Under the pieces are notes generated by a model. That model saw only the letters and a list, made by a program, of their open reading frames with translations. It ran no database searches and was not told the origin of the DNA. 64,000 nucleotides of DNA from Colocasia esculenta (taxonomy: Eukaryota > Streptophyta > Magnoliopsida > Alismatales > Araceae), in assembly GCA_014218235.1 (NCBI GenBank), contig CM024758.1, forward strand, positions 67,962,206 to 68,026,205. The letters are read 5' to 3'. Below are positions 1 through 10,218 of the stretch, piece by piece. The first letter of the stretch is position 1; every line of letters starts with the position of its first letter. The position numbers were made by a program, and so were the translations under genes.

Positions 1-8
1 AGGAATTC

Positions 9-1206
9 CTCCGCCAAGTACCAATGATCTTCCTTGTGTAAGAGTCATTAATTTTAAAAATAATAAAAAAAAAAATGGTTGTCATTGAAACATGATTGCT
101 TGTTTATTTCATTTCTTCCATGATGATGTTAGCTTGAATTACTTGCAAAAATTTCACATCATTCACATGTAATAAGAATCATGATTTTGTTGAAAATGCT
201 CAGAAACTCCATGTGAATATAAATTGAAAAATTCATGAAAACATAGATGCATTGAGTAAGGAAAAAAAGAAATTTGGAACTAATTCTGCTCATAGTTCTG
301 TCAATGAAAGAAATGCATCTATACCAAAAATAAAATATTTTGGATTCAGAAATCTTTATTGCACTCTAACATTGACTTCATTGCAAGACCCAAGCAAGTG
401 TGGGTCCCAAAACCAGCTTGATCAGCAAGCTAAGGAGTCTTGCAGCCATACATTGTAAATGGATTCAAGATATTGGTTGTGCAAGGCAAGAAATGATTGG
501 AGAACACAGGTAAAATCTTTGAAAAGCAATTGAAGTCCTTTCAGGTAAACTTCTTTATCATTTCAATTTGAATTGCCTGAATTGAAATGAATGTTTAATT
601 TTTATCTAAACAATGAGAAATCTGTTTCAATGGTACTCCCAACAATGAACTTTGTGTCATAACAATTGGAATCATGGTTGTGTTATCATGCTTGCTTAAC
701 TGTGCCCATGATTCTGTGTGCATATCAACTGCCTTGATTTTTTGGTATATCAAATGATGACATGTGGAAAAACAAGCTATGCTTGTTTGGAAACTTTCAT
801 TATGCGTGAGTAAAATACTCCGCCAAGTACCAAAAGTCATGTTATGCTTAAAGCTAATGGTGTGCATAATCATATGTGAATTGCTTGCTAATTTTTTCAT
901 TCCATGCACATATTAAGGGGTATTTTGAAAAGTGCAAAAATGTTTTGAAAATGCAATGAATTTCATGCATATCTTATGGGGGAGTAAGTCAAAAGAATCT
1001 TTGAGTGACATGCTGGAGAAATACTCCTTCATATCTGATTTATTAACAACTCCCATTCAGTTTGTTGACAAATGTTCTTGCAACTAAATTCCTCACTCTC
1101 ACATTGCATTGGCATTCTTGTATATCAAATGGTGATTTGAAGAAAGACAAGTCAGACTTGTCTGGACACTTTCACTATGCTGAGTATATTCTCCGCCAAG
1201 TATCAA
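9..1206 (+). repeat. Three copies of CTCCGCCAAGTAYCAA in element A interior
   Basis: The 16-mer occurs at 9-24, 818-833 and 1191-1206. Similarity between the last two extends upstream (TTGTTTGGAAACTTTCATTATG against TTGTCTGGACACTTTCACTATG, with the aligned bases continuing into TGAGTA) and downstream (AGTCATG/AGTCTTG), so they belong to a degenerate tandem duplication with a period of about 373 bp. The first copy probably belongs to the same series. Confidence 0.6.
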
Positions 1207-2451
1207 GAGTCTTGTATGCAATTGTTGAGGGGGAGTCATGTCTTTCAATAAAACATTCATGTTCATTCTGCCTTCACTTCATTCCATTCCTACCTCCTAT
1301 ATCCTCATGTTCACCTGTGAGGGGGAGTTACATGAAAGGGGAAGTCATTGTACATTCCTTGACCTTACTTGTCTATTTTGAATCCCAAACTCATCAGAAT
1401 TTTTGAGTCCTTGTGCTATTTTCTTATGAGAGAATTAAAACATTGAAACTAAAATCATTGTGCATTTAGTTTAATTTCAAAGATTCAGTATCATTTCAAG
1501 GTCATGCAATCTTAATACTGAATGTCTTTAAATGACTTGCAAAACACTTGTAGGCACATGAGTGGCTTTAATATTTCACATGTGTATGTTTAAGCTTTAT
1601 TTTTACCACATGTTAAGAATAATTTTTCTAAATTCGTAGTCATGACTTTTCTGGTTAAAGCAAACATATTCCTGCAAAATATCAAAAAAAAAAAATGATC
1701 AATCTGGAAAGATACAAACAGAGCAATGCAAATTCTTGAACCACTGAGTAACTTGGGTCATTTCACCTGAAAAGTGATTTGTTTCGCGTCAAAAAGTGGA
1801 ATAAAAGTTTTCAACTCTGTATAAGATAATGAAAGTTAAACCACTGAGTAATCAGGAGATCTTGCATCTGATCAATGTGATCTCTTGCACTGAAAAGTGA
1901 GATTTAACTAATTTATTCTTGTATTCTTTCCCAGTTAAAAATGAAAGAAAATCAAATTGACAGGATAGAAAAGCTTAGACTTTACTAAAGTTCATGTTTT
2001 TTCTGAGTTTAGACTTATTATTCAACATTGTGTTAAACTTAAAGCTCCTAACATCCTGTTAAATATTTCTGCTCACTCATTGAGGTCACTTTATTTCACA
2101 TTTGCATCATTATGTTAACCACATTCAACTCATTATAATAGCTATACTTTTGTGTTGAGTGTGTCTTTGTGATTAAACTTTGTTGCACAATAACAAAAAC
2201 ACAATAATTTCTCTCATATGTCAATATCACTTTGTCTCATTATTTGATCTTTACTGACCATTTATTTCCTTCATTTCATTAATTGATCTCTTACAATCCT
2301 TGACTCTCTCACTTATCCTTCTTTTTGATGCTGTCAAAAGGGGAGAAGAAAGGGTTTCTAGGGGAAGAAAGGGTTTCTAGGAGGAGAAAGTTCAAAGGTG
2401 TATAGGTCAAGGGGAGTTATTGCAGTCAAGGGAGATTGTTTTGTCATCATC

Positions 2452-2464
2452 AAAAGGGGGAGAT
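2452..2464 (+). promoter_or_regulatory. Polypurine tract of element A
   Basis: AAAAGGGGGAGAT abuts the LTR start TGTTGGG at 2465. It is the expected plus-strand priming site and fixes the element's orientation. Confidence 0.7.
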
Positions 2465-2499
2465 TGTTGGGTTGAGTGTGTTTTGGAATTTCCTAAAAT

Positions 2500-2672
2500 T
2501 GTATTTTAATGATGACCAACCTAAAATTGCATTTTAATGATGACCAATGAACATCACTCATACTTTGATTTTGATGATGACATACTGTTATTTAATGATG
2601 ACATATTGTTATGTTAATGATGACATATCATTATTTTAATGATGACATATTGTGATTTTAATGATGACATGT
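2500..2672 (+). repeat. TTAATGATGACA minisatellite at LTR A start
   Basis: Six or more units of about 22-30 bp share the core TTTAATGATGACATAYTGTTA. It occupies the first part of U3. Confidence 0.75.
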
Positions 2673-2830
2673 TAAGATGGAATAATTGGAACATGTTAGA
2701 TGCACCACACAGTTAAGAACCACATTCAAAAAGCATGTTTCCAAACACATTTATCACTTATATTCATGATAATCAATGGACTATGATTTATATGGTTAAT
2801 TCTCAGGGACAAACATTTCTTGCAAAGGTA

Positions 2831-3418
2831 GTGTCGACACACCTCTCACTGGTGTCGACACAATGCTTCAAGCCAAGCAAAATGTTGAAGAATGGGTCAA
2901 GTAGTGTCGACACTAGACCAAGTCAGGTCGACACTAGAGGCAGCTCCCAGAGAACCATATCAACAGGCCTCTACAGCAGGTCGACACTAGATGCAGTCAG
3001 GTCGACACTAGAGAGCCTTCTCAGAAAGCCTGTTTTAAAGGTGTCTGTAGTGTGTCGACACTAGACCATCTCAGGTCGACACTAGAGACCTCTCCCAGGG
3101 AAGTTTTTCTACCAGTCTGGAAAGTGTGTCTACACTAGACCAAGTCAGGTCGACACACTCCGGAAAGTTTGTGACTTTATCATCTCCTGGACACGTGGCA
3201 CCCTAGGGATTTGGTGGATCGCCTTGGATCATGTGCCCACGACCCCAAGGGTACTTTTGGATATCTGGGCTATAAATAGTCCCCCATTGGCCATCCAACC
3301 TAGAGGAGAGCAGAAGAGAGCCCATACACTTCCTGAAGAACCTTTTTGGCGGCTGAAAGGGGTTTTCCAGATCTTGCTCCATCTCCAGAAGCTGCAAGCC
3401 ATACCTTCAAGAGGTCGA
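2831..3418. repeat. Dispersed GTCGAC palindrome array in LTR A
   Basis: Ten GTCGAC hexamers lie in under 600 bp, several as the longer palindromes GTGTCGACAC or AGTGTCGACACT, and one further unit is mutated to GTCTAC (about 3127). They are separated by unrelated sequence of uneven length, so this is not a simple tandem repeat. The recurrent unit is CAGGTCGACACTAGA. Nine of the ten lie upstream of both TATA boxes; the last lies between them. Confidence 0.85.
3271..3280 (+). promoter_or_regulatory. TATA box 1 of LTR A
   Basis: TATAAATAGT in a GGC-TATAAATA-GTCCCC context. This is the first of two identical boxes created by the 262 bp duplication. Confidence 0.7.
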
Positions 3419-3535
3419 CCACTCCGAAAGTTTGTGACTTAAATCATCTCCTGGACACGTGGCACCCTAGGGATTTGGTGGATCGGCCTTGGATCATGTG
3501 CCCACGACCCTAAGGTACTTTTGGATATCTTGGGC

Positions 3536-3545
3536 TATAAATAGT
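3536..3545 (+). promoter_or_regulatory. TATA box 2 of LTR A
   Basis: The second copy of TATAAATAGT, 265 bp downstream of the first, with the same flanks. Confidence 0.7.
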
Positions 3546-4051
3546 CCCCCATTGGCCATCCAACCTAGAGGAGAGCAGAAGAGAGCCCACACACTCTTGA
3601 AGAACCTTTTTAGCTGCTGAAAGGGGTTTTCCAGATCTTGCTCCATCTCCAGAAGCTGCAAGCCATCCCTTTAAGAGGAAGGACAAGGGAATCAAAGGGA
3701 ATCCTGGAGAGAAGGTAGTTGTGCAAGGCAAGGGAGCAGATCCAACTGAAGAGGCGCAGGAGAAGAAGGATTTCTGGCATTCCAGATGCCATCAAAGCAT
3801 AGCATCGCCAATTGAGGAGAATCTCCATCAATTTCCATCAAGGGTCCTCAATTGAAGCATCTGCAAGGCCTCTTCATCGAAGAACACTCTTTCTACATCT
3901 ATTTGCCTTATTTCTGAGTTTGTTCTTCCTTATTTCGTCAATGAGATTTGTGCATAAAGTTCTGCACAATTTCTGTGTACGAAACTATCTTGAATCAGAT
4001 CATTGCTAGAGGATCTGATCTCTTTTGTGTTCGATCTAGCTTTTGTACTGT

Positions 4052-4248
4052 GAGCCGTCGAGCTCTGGTTTGTGAGTCGTCGCACTCACTGTGTGGTTTG
4101 AGCCGTCGTGCTCAATTTGGAGTCGTCGTACTCCGGTTGTTGTTTGAGCTGTCGTGCTCAGTTTAGAGTCGTCGTGCTCCAGGTGTTTCTTGAGTCGTCA
4201 TGCTCAAAGGTGTTTGGAGTCGTCGTGCTCTAGTGTGAGTTGTACTCA
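4052..4248 (+). repeat. Nine-unit hairpin array with constant CGTCGT loop (LTR A, downstream of TATA)
   Basis: Units of about 18-30 bp, each an inverted repeat around a six-base loop. Arms seen: GAGC/GCTC (4052), GTGAGT/ACTCAC (4072), TTGAGC/GCTCAA (4098), GGAGT/ACTCC (4119), TGAGC/GCTCA (4145), GAGT/GCTC (4166), TTGAGT/GCTCAA (4190), GAGT/GCTC (4217), TGAGT/ACTCA (4236). Loops are CGTCGA, CGTCGC, CGTCGT, CGTCGT, TGTCGT, CGTCGT, CGTCAT, CGTCGT and a degenerate TGT. Arm changes are matched on the other arm or give T-G wobbles. Lying downstream of both TATA boxes, the array should be in the transcript. Confidence 0.85.
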
Positions 4249-4530
4249 AGGTTTTTGAGTAGTGTGGCCTCACTGTGAGGGGTGGACGTAGGAGTCACTG
4301 GAGGTGATTTCCGAAACACCTAAAATCCTCTGTGCAATGGTTTGAATTGTGGTTTGACTTTATATCTCGTTAGATGTATGCATAGGGATTTCGCTCACAC
4401 TACTAATTGATTTGCTCACACACATTAATCTCACTTCAGATCACTAAATTGTTTGGGTGAATTGATCTCTGATTCGAAGTATTTTTTAATTGCTTAAGCT
4501 TCCGTGTTAATTGGTGTTAGATCTATTCAA

Positions 4531-4544
4531 CCCCCCCCCCCCCC
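4531..4544 (+). repeat. Poly(C)14 tract near the end of LTR A
   Basis: CTATTCA followed by 14 C and TTCTAG. It occupies the same position as the poly(C) of LTR B (8495) and, in reverse, the poly(G) tracts of element D (7 G and 18 G). Run length varies strongly between copies. Confidence 0.85.
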
Positions 4545-4580
4545 TTCTAGATCTGATCCATCCACCCATCGATCCTAACA

Positions 4581-6415
4581 CCCTGGAGTCCACCTCTAAT
4601 CTGCAAACCTTCAAGAGGAAAGTGAAGCGCAGACTGGTCAAAATGGTGACCCAGTCTTCCCTCCTCATCCTCCTTCTAGGCCAATTCATCCTACTCCAGC
4701 TCCATCTGTTAAGCCTCCTCCATAGCCTCAACCCACTGCACCCTCTGCCCTACTCCTTTCACCACTGAAATTCCCTCACAATCCACTTTTTCTGATCCTC
4801 CTCCCCTTGCATCCATTCCAGGGGATCCATTCCACCAAGACATCAAATTCAAAATCTACCCAATGAATACCGGTTCAAACCTCCCAAACCTCCCACTCTC
4901 ACTCTTTCCACTCAACCTCCTCAATATTTTTCTTGTCTTCCCACTGCCTCAAGAACAGACTCCAAGAAACACTTCTCCATCTAGCTGAAATACTTCTCAG
5001 TATTCAGCTTTCCTCATCTAGTGGACCCAAACTTGGAGACAATCCTTCTAAACTCCTTCCACCATTTTGGTATGCCTTCATCTACCACTCTGAACATCAC
5101 ATGAATCTGTTCAGAGAATATCTATCTATTCGTGCGTTCCTTGAAGTTCATGAGATGCCAGGGTTCACCTTCGAACATTGGCTTCCTATTCTTCTCAGAA
5201 CTTCACATATTTCAGTTGAGGAACTTCAATTCATCTCTTAGAAAAGTCATAGCTTGACTCCTAAGGAGTTCCTTGATCTCGATCCAGGAGAAGCAGCCAA
5301 ATATCAGCAAACCCATCTAGAAACCATTTTTTAACTGTCCGACATCACCTACCTTGAGGTTTCATGAAATGTTTGGCCATTTTATCCAGGACTCTCAGGC
5401 CAAGTACACCAGAATGAAGACTTTCAATTTCGATAGATTCAAATTGGGATTGCCTGATGTTTCTAAAGGCCAATGGGACAATCTGCTAAGAGTCAAAGAG
5501 AAATCATTCCCTCCATGACTGTGGCCTTACCCTCTGGACTGCATCCATCCTTTATAGGAGCAGTTTCCTTCAGAAGGGATTTTTCTGAAGTAGTATTCAA
5601 CAGATTCATCCGCATTGCCACTAGGTTCAAAATTAAATACAAGCTCAAACTGTCTTTCTAAAGATTTGTGTTCCTCCAAATCTCCAGAACCCCCCATCAT
5701 CTGTTGGATTTCCAGTTATGTTTTGCTGAATCTGAGATACTCAATGAAGATCAGTGGGCAGCTGCCTATCCCTCTTACCACTCTGACTGTGAAAAGATGA
5801 AGCTCTCCTCTATGAATTCCAGTCCAAGAGTCTTAAGGATCTGAGGAAGAACATGGTCATAAATGGGCTCAAAGGTACTTAGTGTATTATCAAGCCAAAG
5901 ATGCAGCTGTAGACCGAGGCCTGCACTGGAACATCATTGTCCATGAGTTTCTTCTTCTTGCAGCCTCTAAGAAGTTTGTTTCCCTTAAGTATCGTCTGAG
6001 CAGGGACAAATTCCACTCCAAGATAGGCTGGTTCCATAGGCGCCACATCAAATCTCATAGGAAACTGCCTACTACTATCCCTCCTACAACATTGACCTCT
6101 CCCTGTTTGAAAATTTCTTTTGTGAAAATGAGTCAAAGCTCTGGGACCTTCTCAAACCATATTTTGCTCAAATTCCCAGATCTTTGTTCTTGCCTAGCTC
6201 CTTATCTAGGTCTTAAACACTATGCTCTGTATTATTTATTTTTTCTAATGCAGCTATGATCTTTCTTCCCTGCTTATTCATGCTTTCCTTGTGGTTTGTT
6301 ACCCTTTCTGTTAATGCCACAAAGGGGGAGAAAGAGGAAATCTTAAAAAAAAAAAAATTCACTGTTCTTTACTGTCTATTTTAAAGTTTTTGTCATTAAC
6401 ACAAAGTGGGAGAAT
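4581..6415 (+). mobile_element. Element B: decayed interior, 3' part of a SIRE-like copia element
   Basis: This lies between the end of LTR A and the polypurine tract of LTR B. Broken plus-strand frames suggest a former long open frame in the position where SIRE-type elements carry an extra ORF after pol (sometimes called env-like), but no recognisable pol motif is present. Two purine-rich tracts (GGGGGAGAAAGAGG at about 6325 and AAAGTGGGAGAAT at 6403-6415) precede the LTR. Element A interrupts B on its left. Confidence 0.55.
4933..5241 (+). pseudogene. Fragment of an unrecognised ORF in element B
   Basis: An open stretch of 102 codons ends in an in-frame TAG, after which the same frame continues as coding-looking sequence (SHSLTPKEFLDLDPGEAAKY) before another stop at about 5331. 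The composition looks protein-like (WYAFIYHSEHHMNLFREY, then FEHWLPILLRTSH), with mixed hydrophobic and charged residues and no low complexity. I do not recognise the family. Its place between pol and the 3' LTR fits the third ORF of SIRE-like elements, but no signal peptide or transmembrane segment is evident. Related fragments in other frames continue to about 6259, consistent with frameshifts. Confidence 0.35.
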
Positions 6416-6702
6416 TGTTGAGCAACTACCCCTAAAAAATCTAAAATATTGAAGATATAGTATATATCATGTTTTTGATATAACAAAATCTTTAAATGGA
6501 CTATCTATCTACAAAATAAATGAATATCAAAATATATATGCATACAACTGTGTGATAAACTTCATCGTCAAAATTTTCTAAGTCCACGGACTCTCTCTCT
6601 TTCCTACTGAATTCGGTTGTTAACTTCGACTGTCAAATCCGACTCTTTCAGAATCGAAGTCAAAACCTTGAGAATTTTCTAAGTCCACATCTTTATATGT
6701 AA

Positions 6703-6846
6703 TTCGACTGATGACTCCGACTGGTACAGTCGAATGCCTTACAAAATCCAACTCTAAATTCGACTGTTATCTCCGACTGTTACAGTCGAATGTCTTATAA
6801 AACCCAACTCTTGATTCGACTGTCAACTCCGACTTCCACAGTCGAA
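6703..6846 (+). repeat. Three 56-bp hairpin repeats (TTCGACTG ... CAGTCGAA) in LTR B
   Basis: Units start at 6703, 6759 and 6815, exactly 56 bp apart. Each has identical 8-bp arms TTCGACTG/CAGTCGAA around a 16-base loop of form NNRNCTCCGACTNNNA. Degenerate TCGACT/AGTCGA units continue on both sides, about 6610 to 7050. The array is upstream of the TATA box, in U3. Confidence 0.9.
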
Positions 6847-7716
6847 TGCTTCAGAAATTAATCTCAGTATTCGACTGCTGGAGTCGAATTGCCTTGTCTT
6901 TTGAGAAGTCGAATTACATTGCTATTTTCTTGCTAGAGTCGAATTACCATGTTTTCTTAGAAATCGAATTACCTTATCATTTCATTACTGAAGTCGAATC
7001 ACTCTTATTTCTTCAGTCGAATCATTCTTCAACTTCTACAATCGAATTGCAGGTTATTATCAATTCAACTTCTCTGTCAGTTCTGTGCTTAATACTTTCC
7101 TGATCTTTTAAAGCTTAAACACTTAATGTAAGATTATCTCCTAATCTTTCTTACAACATTTTCAATAACTTTTATTTCTTATTAGTTCATCAAAATAATT
7201 ATTATTTTATTATTTTCTCTGACAAGACAAGTCATATTAAACTTAAAATATTCATCTAAATCATGTGCAAACTATTTCTGAAATATTTTTTATCTGAGCC
7301 TCATGGTCTTCACATCTTTGCTCCGATCTTCATGGATTCATTAGACACTATGCATTTATGAATTCTTAGGCGCATGGCATCTGGCATGTCTCACCTACCA
7401 CTCACAGACCCATACTTTACCTTTTTAGCCTAACTGTCTGTCTACTCCTTCTATCTGAAAGCTTCTGCATCCGAGGTTTCCATACCTTTCTTTGTACTTC
7501 TCTGACTTACCTCCCTCAAAGGTATGGAGATACTCTTCTCTTTTGTCTTGTCTTTGTGCAGGCATTTATTGGAGCACTTTTTTAGTCTGAAGAGAAAGAG
7601 CTTATCTTCTAGATGTGAAAACTGCACCTCCTTCTGAAGATCTTAGAAAGAACAAAACTGAAACACTTCTGGATAACAAATGCTTCAAGACCCAAAGGAT
7701 CCTAGAGATCTCTTCA

Positions 7717-7766
7717 AACGGACATATTGCAAACGGCACAAGCTCCAACGGCTATATTTCAAACGG
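7717..7766 (+). promoter_or_regulatory. Four AACGG elements at exact 15-bp spacing upstream of LTR B TATA box
   Basis: AACGG begins at 7717, 7732, 7747 and 7762. The third, TCCAACGGCTA, matches the plant mitosis-specific activator consensus (YCYAACGGYYA) bound by three-repeat MYB proteins, and the fourth, TCAAACGGCTA, differs at one position. Use of the sites by MYB3R factors is an inference from the consensus. Confidence 0.6.
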
Positions 7767-7780
7767 CTATATCTGAAGTG

Positions 7781-7788
7781 TATAAAAG
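7781..7788 (+). promoter_or_regulatory. TATA box of LTR B
   Basis: TATAAAAG, 15 bp after the last AACGG element, inside the LTR. Confidence 0.65.
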
Positions 7789-8535
7789 GAGCTCAAGTTT
7801 GAAGAAGGGTCCATACAGACAACACAACAAGCGCATACAAGCCTTTTCTCTTCTTAAAAGCATCATTCCGAATCCTTCAAGTTTTCTCAAGCTTCCTGCA
7901 AGTAAAAGTCTGAGAGCTGCTCCTCTTAAGAAACCATTCTTTGAAGCTCTCCTAGAAGAAGTCTAGTGTTGGGTGGCAACTGTAATTGCCTATTTTCTTC
8001 AAGTCCACCCTTGCATTTCAGATAGGATTCAGTCTCATTTCTGATCTCTTAATCCTTCTGAAGTCTGTGTGTGTTTGTGCTCAGATCTGAGGAAAACACA
8101 CTAGTGTTTCTTTATTATTCCTGTGTAATTTCTGCAGAAGTCTGGTTCTGCACTGCCCTTCCTGTGAAGGAAGACCTTGTGAAAGGTAGTTGTTGTACCC
8201 CTGTTTAGGGAAGATTTGCTTGGGAGCAAGTGGATTTGTAATTCCTCTCAAGGGTGAGAGAAGGCCAATTTATTAGCAGATAGTGGAAATCTCAAGTGGT
8301 TGGCTTGAGGACTGGATGTAGGACTTCCATGTAGGAAGGGCCGAACCAAGAAAAATCCCTGTGCATTCATTGTGTGATTGTTTCCGCCTGCCTGTCTACA
8401 CTTGAATCACACACACCACACTAAGCTCTAACAATTTATTTAGTGTTGTGCAATTTCAGAAGCAAAGTTTTTTTTTAAGGGAAGAAGTCCTATTCACCCC
8501 CCTTTAGGACATTCTTAGTGCCATTTCGATCCAGC

Positions 8536-9248
8536 ACTTTGTGGCAAGATTTGTGGGAATGTGCCTTCATTTTATATGATATGATAAGTTTGATATGATA
8601 CGTCTGATCACGTGAATATGTGATATCTGTGTGAATATGGCCAAATTCTTGTTTATGTGATACGAACTCATTCTTGAATTCCTTCTGATATATTCTTGAA
8701 TTACTTGTCATCGTATATGAAATTTGATATTTGATTTGATATGATATTCGTTCTCTTCAGCTATTTGACTTGTTAGAAATGCATGCATTGTCATCATGTC
8801 CATGTGCATATCTGCCTATTTAAAATGTTAATCATGTATATTAGTGCCCACACATTGAGATGTAAATCCTACTGAGCTAGTTCGCTCACCCCCATCATCC
8901 TGTCCTTTTCATGTAGTGATGAGGATCTCGTGGAGTCCGATGGGGCAGGTCAAGAGCGAAGAGCACCCGTCTTATGTGGATTCTACAGTTTAGGAATAGA
9001 TGTTTGAGTAGTTTATGTAATAGTGAAACATTTTCATTTGAATAGTGGACCCTTCAGTTGGTTCTTCTTTTGTAAGGTTGTAACTAGTGGATTGAAATGG
9101 AATAAAGAGTACTTTTGTTGACAATATGATGGTCTCAAATGTGTTGTTATGTTTAATTGTGACTCTGCGCTACTCAACTATGATACGTCTATTTGTATCG
9201 TTCACACATCCCGATATTTATTCCGCTGCTAAATATCGGGGCGTGACA
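8536..9248 (+). mobile_element. Element C 5' LTR, right-hand part only
   Basis: From about 8543 the sequence matches the last 700 bp of the LTR at 10112-13893 (from about 13180 onward). It ends GGGGCGTGACA and is followed two bases later by a tRNA-Met primer-binding site. The upstream three kilobases of this LTR are absent here because element B's LTR abuts at 8535; they may continue left of the window or be lost. Confidence 0.8.
9210..9240 (+). other. U5-terminal hairpin of element C 5' LTR
   Basis: CCCGATATTTA (9210-9220) and TAAATATCGGG (9230-9240) form a perfect 11-bp stem with a 9-base loop, ending 8 bp before the LTR end. The other LTR has the same hairpin at 13855-13885 with compensating changes. 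Confidence 0.85.
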
Positions 9249-9250
9249 GT

Positions 9251-9262
9251 TGGTATCAGAGC
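9251..9262 (+). promoter_or_regulatory. Primer-binding site of element C (tRNA-Met)
   Basis: TGGTATCAGAGC, complementary to the 3' end of initiator tRNA-Met, two bases after the LTR end. Confidence 0.9.
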
Positions 9263-9492
9263 CTGGGCTTTCCCTAAGTCCTAGGCAATCAGAAATGATA
9301 GGATAAGTGTCATTAGAACCCTCAGCTTGTGTCAAGAACTCTATACCTACCTGGTGAGATTGGGTAGAAACATGGGCTAAGTCCACATATTTATCTAGTA
9401 ACTAAATACTGTAAGACTTCAAGGCATTAACAAGGAGTAAAGAAGATTGACCGTGTGATAATTTATTTTTGAAGGAACTTAAATAAATAGCA

Positions 9493-10054
9493 ATGGAGGA
9501 TATACCTACACCATTTATGGACGGACAGAGATCGGTCCAAAGATTAACCAAAGCACTACGACAAGCCGCTCAACTATTAGAGAACGCCTTAATAATGGCT
9601 AAGGAAGATACAAATGGAACAGAAAGGTCTATGGATGACGAAGGAGTTGGCGAAACTAATAAGAAAGAACAAATTACAACCACAGGAAACTCCAAACCTA
9701 TGGCCAGATAGAAACGACCCAACAATAGTAACAGATCACACAAGAGAAAGAAGTGCAAGAAGTGCAATAAGAACTAGTTCTCACTCCTGTAGAAAGATGC
9801 CAGCATTGCAACAAAATAATCATCGGTCCGAGGAGTGCTGGAAATTTCAGGACAAATGTTTCCATTATGGCAGCCAAGACCACGAGGATAAGGATTGCCC
9901 TAATGAGAAATCAAGCTCAGGAATAAATGGCAGAACAAACCAAGGAAGGAGGTATGAGAGAGGTATTCTTTCTAACTCACTTTTATTTGACCCTGAAATT
10001 ATATCACCAATCAATCATTATATTATGAGCAATTCAAAATTAGATTCCTTGTAA
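9493..10054 (+). pseudogene. Remnant gag of element C with a broken zinc knuckle
   Basis: Two overlapping frames (9493-9711 and 9614-10054) hold the only coding trace in the interior. The second contains CFHYGSQDHEDKDCP, which aligns with the CCHC zinc knuckle CxxCGxxxHxxxxC of gypsy nucleocapsid, with the second cysteine replaced by tyrosine. The region before it is lysine- and glutamine-rich. Protease, reverse transcriptase, RNase H and integrase are all missing, so the element cannot be autonomous. Confidence 0.6.
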
Positions 10055-10100
10055 GTCCAGCCCATAAGCACATGTGAATTTGGGGACCAAATTCTTTTAA

Positions 10101-10111
10101 GTGGGGGAGAA
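10101..10111 (+). promoter_or_regulatory. Polypurine tract of element C
   Basis: GTGGGGGAGAA immediately before the LTR start TGTAACACCCC. Confidence 0.75.
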
Positions 10112-10218
10112 TGTAACACCCCAGAAATTCGGTAATTGAAAAATTAGAAATAAATTGAAAATGATAAATTCAGTATTAGTGAAATAGCAAAAACGCACGT
10201 GACATTATCGTGCATACA

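Larger units (their letters stand above)
1..2464 (+). mobile_element. Element A: decayed interior, 3' part of a SIRE-like Ty1/copia retrotransposon
   Basis: The stretch ends in a purine-rich tract (AAAAGGGGGAGAT) directly followed by an LTR starting TGTTGGG, which makes it the 3' interior of a plus-strand copia element. Around 370-510 a degenerate frame reads like the segment before copia integrase (VWVPKTSLISKL, then WIQDIGCARQEM, resembling the usual WILDSGCSRHMTG protease-side motif with changes). No integrase, reverse transcriptase or RNase H can be read, so most of pol is deleted or lies outside. Several GGGGGAGT tracts (about 1228, 1320, 2400) look like old polypurine tracts and are typical of SIRE/Maximus 3' regions. 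Lineage rests on the LTR signature and is an inference. Confidence 0.55.
3148..3672 (+). repeat. Tandem duplication of the core promoter block in LTR A
   Basis: Two nearly identical units of about 262 bp (3148-3410 and 3412-3672) each start with GGTCGAC, run through CTCCTGGACACGTGGCACCC, and include TATAAATAGT and the sequence downstream of it. The LTR therefore carries two copies of TATA box plus presumed transcription start. Confidence 0.9.
2465..4580 (+). mobile_element. Element A 3' LTR (SIRE-like copia), 2116 bp
   Basis: The LTR starts TGTTGGG right after the polypurine tract and ends CCTAACA, giving matching inverted termini. About 36 bp before its end it has the CTATTCA-poly(C)-TCTAG signature seen near the 3' end of all three SIRE-like LTRs in this window. 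In order it contains a TTAATGATGACA minisatellite, a GTCGAC palindrome array, a tandemly duplicated core-promoter block with two TATA boxes, and a nine-unit hairpin array. The sequence after 4580 changes to element B interior, so A is inserted in B. Its 5' half and left target duplication lie outside the window. Confidence 0.75.
6416..8535 (+). mobile_element. Element B 3' LTR (SIRE-like copia), 2120 bp
   Basis: The LTR starts TGTTGAGCAACT after a polypurine tract and ends near GATCCAGCA, 40 bp after the CTATTCA-CCCCCC-TTTAG signature at 8490-8506. It contains three exact-period hairpin repeats (6703-6846), a phased AACGG cluster and a TATA box at 7781. The flank to its right is the truncated 5' LTR of element C, so B lies inside C. 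Its start and end differ from LTR A, so the two LTRs belong to different families and not to one element. Confidence 0.7.

Noticed and set aside
6600..7050. CRISPR-like spaced repeats
   Set aside because: Regular repeats with variable intervals occur, but in a plant LTR, with no cas genes and with repeat-internal inverted arms; CRISPR does not apply.
2465..8535. LTR A and LTR B as the two LTRs of one element
   Set aside because: Their starts (TGTTGGG and TGTTGAGC) and bodies do not match, and each is preceded by its own polypurine tract, so both are 3' LTRs of different elements.
9251..9262. tRNA-Met gene fragments at the TGGTATCAGAGC sites
   Set aside because: Only the 12 bases complementary to the tRNA 3' end are present, directly after LTR ends; these are primer-binding sites and not tRNA genes.
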